DNA of 64,000 bases from Kutzneria sp. CA-103260 (GTDB lineage: Bacteria > Actinomycetota > Actinomycetes > Mycobacteriales > Pseudonocardiaceae). Position numbers and translations under genes: made by a program. Below are positions 61,985-64,000 of the stretch, piece after piece (positions within the stretch are counted from its first letter, which is position 1; each line of letters starts with the position of its first letter). Location of the stretch: contig NZ_CP073318.1 in the NCBI RefSeq assembly GCF_018263855.1, positions 5,146,001 through 5,210,000 of the forward strand, given 5' to 3'. The notes beneath the pieces are model-generated. The model searched no databases. It saw only the letters and a list, made by a program, of their open reading frames with translations, and had not been told where the DNA came from.

Positions 61985-63466
61985 GTGTCCATTCCGAACG
62001 ATCCCGGCCAGGCCTATCCCGGCGGCTGGCCGCTGCCCGGGCAGCAGCAGCCCGGCCAGCAACAGCCCGGCCCCGGCTACCCGCAAACGCCGGCCTCCGG
62101 GCAGCCGCAAGCTCCCGGCTCTCAGCCGCCGCCTCCCGGCTATCCGCAACCAGGCCCACAGCAGCCGCCGACTCCCGGCCAGCCACAGGCTCCCGGTTAT
62201 CCGCAGCCGGCCGGTAACCCGCAGCAGGCTCCCCATCCGCAGCCCTGTCCCGGCCAGCCGGGACCTTCGGCGCAACCAGGGGTGTTCGGCCCAGGATTTG
62301 CCGGGCAGCCGGGATTTCCGGCCCAGCAGGGCTTCTCCGGTCAGCAGGCCGCGCCGAGCCAACCGGGATTCCCCGCCCAGCAAGGCTTTGCCGGCCAGCC
62401 ACCTTTCCCTGGCCTTCAGCCCTACCCCGGCCAATCGCTTTTCCCTGGCGAGCAGCAGCAGCCGCGGGCCAAGCGTCGGCGCGGGTGGGTGATTGGGGGT
62501 GTCATCGGCGCGGTCGTGGTGGTCGCTGTCGCGGTCGGGGTGTTTGTGCTCAGGCCGTCCTCCGGGGGCGGCGGTGGCGCCGACGCGGGCACGGCGTTGC
62601 AACCAGGGCAGGCGGTGAACGCGCAGACCCTCGCCGGCGTCTCCGCGGACGCGCAGTTCTGGTCGGTGTTCCGGCGGCAGATCCAGGCGAAGATCGCCGT
62701 GCTCACGAGCGCGTCGTTCAACTCCCAGGACGCCTTCGCGTCCGGGCAGTACGACTCGATCTTCAAAGCCGGGGTGGACCACGGCGCGAAGAAGCCGTTC
62801 CTGGAGCGGACGTACTTCCTGCAGGGCAAGCCGTCCTCGTTGGACAAGTGCGTCGGCGGGGTTGAGCAGACGTACTACATCAGCTCCCAGCGGTGGTCGG
62901 CCCAGCCGCCCGAGCGGCCGACGACCTGCACCGTGCAGGACCAGGGCCTGCTCTACACGGGCAGCGACGGGATCGCCCCCAGCGGGCTCAACCAGACGCA
63001 GGCCGACGCGTACATCAACGCCCTGCAGAACAAGTACCAGGGCTTCGTGAAGGCCGGAAAGCCCACCCTGTTCAGCGCCAACGGCAGCCAGTACGTGCGG
63101 ATGGCGGTGGACTTCGGCCCGGTCAAGATCCCCAACGACGGCTACGAGGGCAACCAGATCTTCATCTGGGCCTTCAAGGACACCGGACTGGACGGTCTGT
63201 CCTGGCCGTTCACCAACGGCCACACCGGTGTCACGGGCTCGCACGTCGTCTACTACCTGGACACGAAAACCCTGCTGCCGGCGTACGAGGTGGTGTCGCT
63301 GAACCCGGCGCTCGACGACAGCACCGACAAACCCAGCACCGACGACACGTCCTACTTCGTCGGCTTCTACCGCTACGACTACCCCGACGCGCTGCCGGTG
63401 TCGACGACGTCCGACACGACTCCGTTCACCCTGCAGATGCCGGAGGGCTTCAAGCTCGCCCGCTGA
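61985..63466 (+). CDS. Pro/Gln-rich single-pass membrane protein
   Basis: This 493-aa protein has three parts. A cytoplasmic low-complexity region comes first (residues 1-155), with many PG, QQ and PQ units and a near-exact PGFPAQQGF repeat. A basic stop (RAKRRR) and one membrane helix (about 166-188) follow. The external domain of about 290 residues has a single Cys pair candidate (CVGG and TCTV). The external domain is not one I recognise. GTG 61985 follows a GGGGGG-like leader. Such Pro-rich tails in actinobacterial membrane proteins often mediate protein contacts; that is only suggestive here. Confidence 0.75.
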   Translation: MSIPNDPGQAYPGGWPLPGQQQPGQQQPGPGYPQTPASGQPQAPGSQPPPPGYPQPGPQQPPTPGQPQAPGYPQPAGNPQQAPHPQPCPGQPGPSAQPGVFGPGFAGQPGFPAQQGFSGQQAAPSQPGFPAQQGFAGQPPFPGLQPYPGQSLFPGEQQQPRAKRRRGWVIGGVIGAVVVVAVAVGVFVLRPSSGGGGGADAGTALQPGQAVNAQTLAGVSADAQFWSVFRRQIQAKIAVLTSASFNSQDAFASGQYDSIFKAGVDHGAKKPFLERTYFLQGKPSSLDKCVGGVEQTYYISSQRWSAQPPERPTTCTVQDQGLLYTGSDGIAPSGLNQTQADAYINALQNKYQGFVKAGKPTLFSANGSQYVRMAVDFGPVKIPNDGYEGNQIFIWAFKDTGLDGLSWPFTNGHTGVTGSHVVYYLDTKTLLPAYEVVSLNPALDDSTDKPSTDDTSYFVGFYRYDYPDALPVSTTSDTTPFTLQMPEGFKLAR

Positions 63467-63467
63467 G

Positions 63468-64000
63468 TCAGCGGCGGTACACCCGGTAAGAGATGACCCG
63501 TTCGTGTATGACCGGTTCGTCGGGGTCCAGGCCGGACCGGGCCAGCATCTGCTCCGCGACTGCTCGCAGTGGCGACAGGTCCTGGCCCGGCAACCAGGCG
63601 TACGGGTGGTTGGCGGCGTCGACCACAACCCGGCGAGCAGTGTCGGACTGCGGGAAAACGACCTCGACCACCTCACCCGCCCCCAGCACGGCATCCACAT
63701 CCTCATAGCCGGCCGGCCCGTGCACGTGGTGGGCTCCTCGGAGGCCGAGACGCCGGCCCTCGTCGAAAACGGCGTCGCGCAACGGGGACAGCTCGGAGGC
63801 GAACATCCGGCCGCCGAGGGTGACAGCGATGGCACCGCCCGGGCGGACCACGCGGCGGGCCTCGGTCAGGGCCACACGCCAGTCGGAAACGTGGTGCAGG
63901 ACTCGGGCCAGGTGCACGCCGTCGAAGGAGCCGGCGGCGAAGGGCAGGGCACAGGCATCGCCGAGCACAAAGGGAAATCCGGCGGCGAGAGGGCCACGGA
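63468..64000 (-). CDS. Class I SAM-dependent methyltransferase, C-terminal part (5' end outside the window)
   Basis: The minus-strand frame is open to the right edge, so the start lies beyond base 64000. The visible part holds the second half of a Methyltransf_11 domain: VLGDACALPFAAGSFDGVHLARVLHHV and RRVVRPGGAIAVTL. A C-terminal region ending in VISYRVYRR follows. Motif I should lie just outside the window. It converges on the Pro/Gln-rich membrane protein gene with only one base between their ends. Confidence 0.85.
   Translation of the reverse strand, partial: RGPLAAGFPFVLGDACALPFAAGSFDGVHLARVLHHVSDWRVALTEARRVVRPGGAIAVTLGGRMFASELSPLRDAVFDEGRRLGLRGAHHVHGPAGYEDVDAVLGAGEVVEVVFPQSDTARRVVVDAANHPYAWLPGQDLSPLRAVAEQMLARSGLDPDEPVIHERVISYRVYRR

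Overview
The window is one strand-mixed stretch of very GC-rich (about 70%) actinobacterial chromosome. RbpA, WhiA, OpcA, a PriA without helicase motifs and the gap-pgk-tpi-secG/whiA-yvcK-rapZ-uvrC synteny all point to Actinobacteria. Codon use, GTG/TTG starts and the secreted-hydrolase content fit a filamentous, soil-type member of the Pseudonocardiales (Kutzneria, Amycolatopsis or Saccharothrix-like). The genus is inference. I see no rRNA, tRNA, CRISPR array, prophage, transposase or replication origin.

Layout. 1-7187: a tight plus-strand pentose-phosphate operon (tkt 3' end, tal, pgi, zwf, opcA, pgl) closed by a large inverted repeat. 7332-17125: a patchwork of single genes (hydrolases, isochorismatase-like protein, small kinase, TetR, SGNH esterase, acetamidase, glycosyltransferase, GNAT, DUF4419, S4 protein, DUF899). 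17352-21746: a minus-strand operon for four secreted fungal-wall hydrolases, GH16 and GH55 beta-1,3-glucanases followed by GH18 and GH19 chitinases. A DasR-type palindrome and a LacI-type palindrome lie upstream of it. 21999-28177: a membrane protein/XRE/oxidoreductase operon, a nitrilase-fold protein without its catalytic Cys, an ArsR-MFS divergent pair and an orphan histidine kinase.

28472-32269 is rbpA and secG plus the glycolytic operon gapA-pgk-tpiA (minus strand). 32460-33978 is a two-gene unit of a CRP-family regulator and a class III cyclase-like protein. 34062-39493 is uvrC-rapZ-yvcK-whiA-kinase, again minus. 39562-42542 holds a Tat-type Rieske lipoprotein and a divergent pair (hypothetical protein and Zn-ribbon/HTH/TPR regulator). 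42636-50177 is one long minus-strand run: def-fmt-rsmB-rpe-ribD-ribE-ribBA-ribH-PH protein. A small membrane protein gene and a vapBC module with a leaderless-looking, palindrome-covered promoter sit between def and priA.

53498-64000: a G1 glutamic peptidase, then a PucR regulator divergent from a four-gene catabolic operon (sodium/solute symporter, ureohydrolase, ThDP decarboxylase-like enzyme, aldehyde dehydrogenase). The operon matches the steps 2-ketoarginine to 4-guanidinobutyraldehyde to 4-guanidinobutyrate to GABA plus urea. The window ends with a methyltransferase, a Pro/Gln-rich single-pass membrane protein and a truncated methyltransferase.

The most rewarding parts for follow-up are the CRP/cyclase pair, the fungal-wall operon with its two operators, the ketoarginine operon, and several long unexplained inverted repeats.
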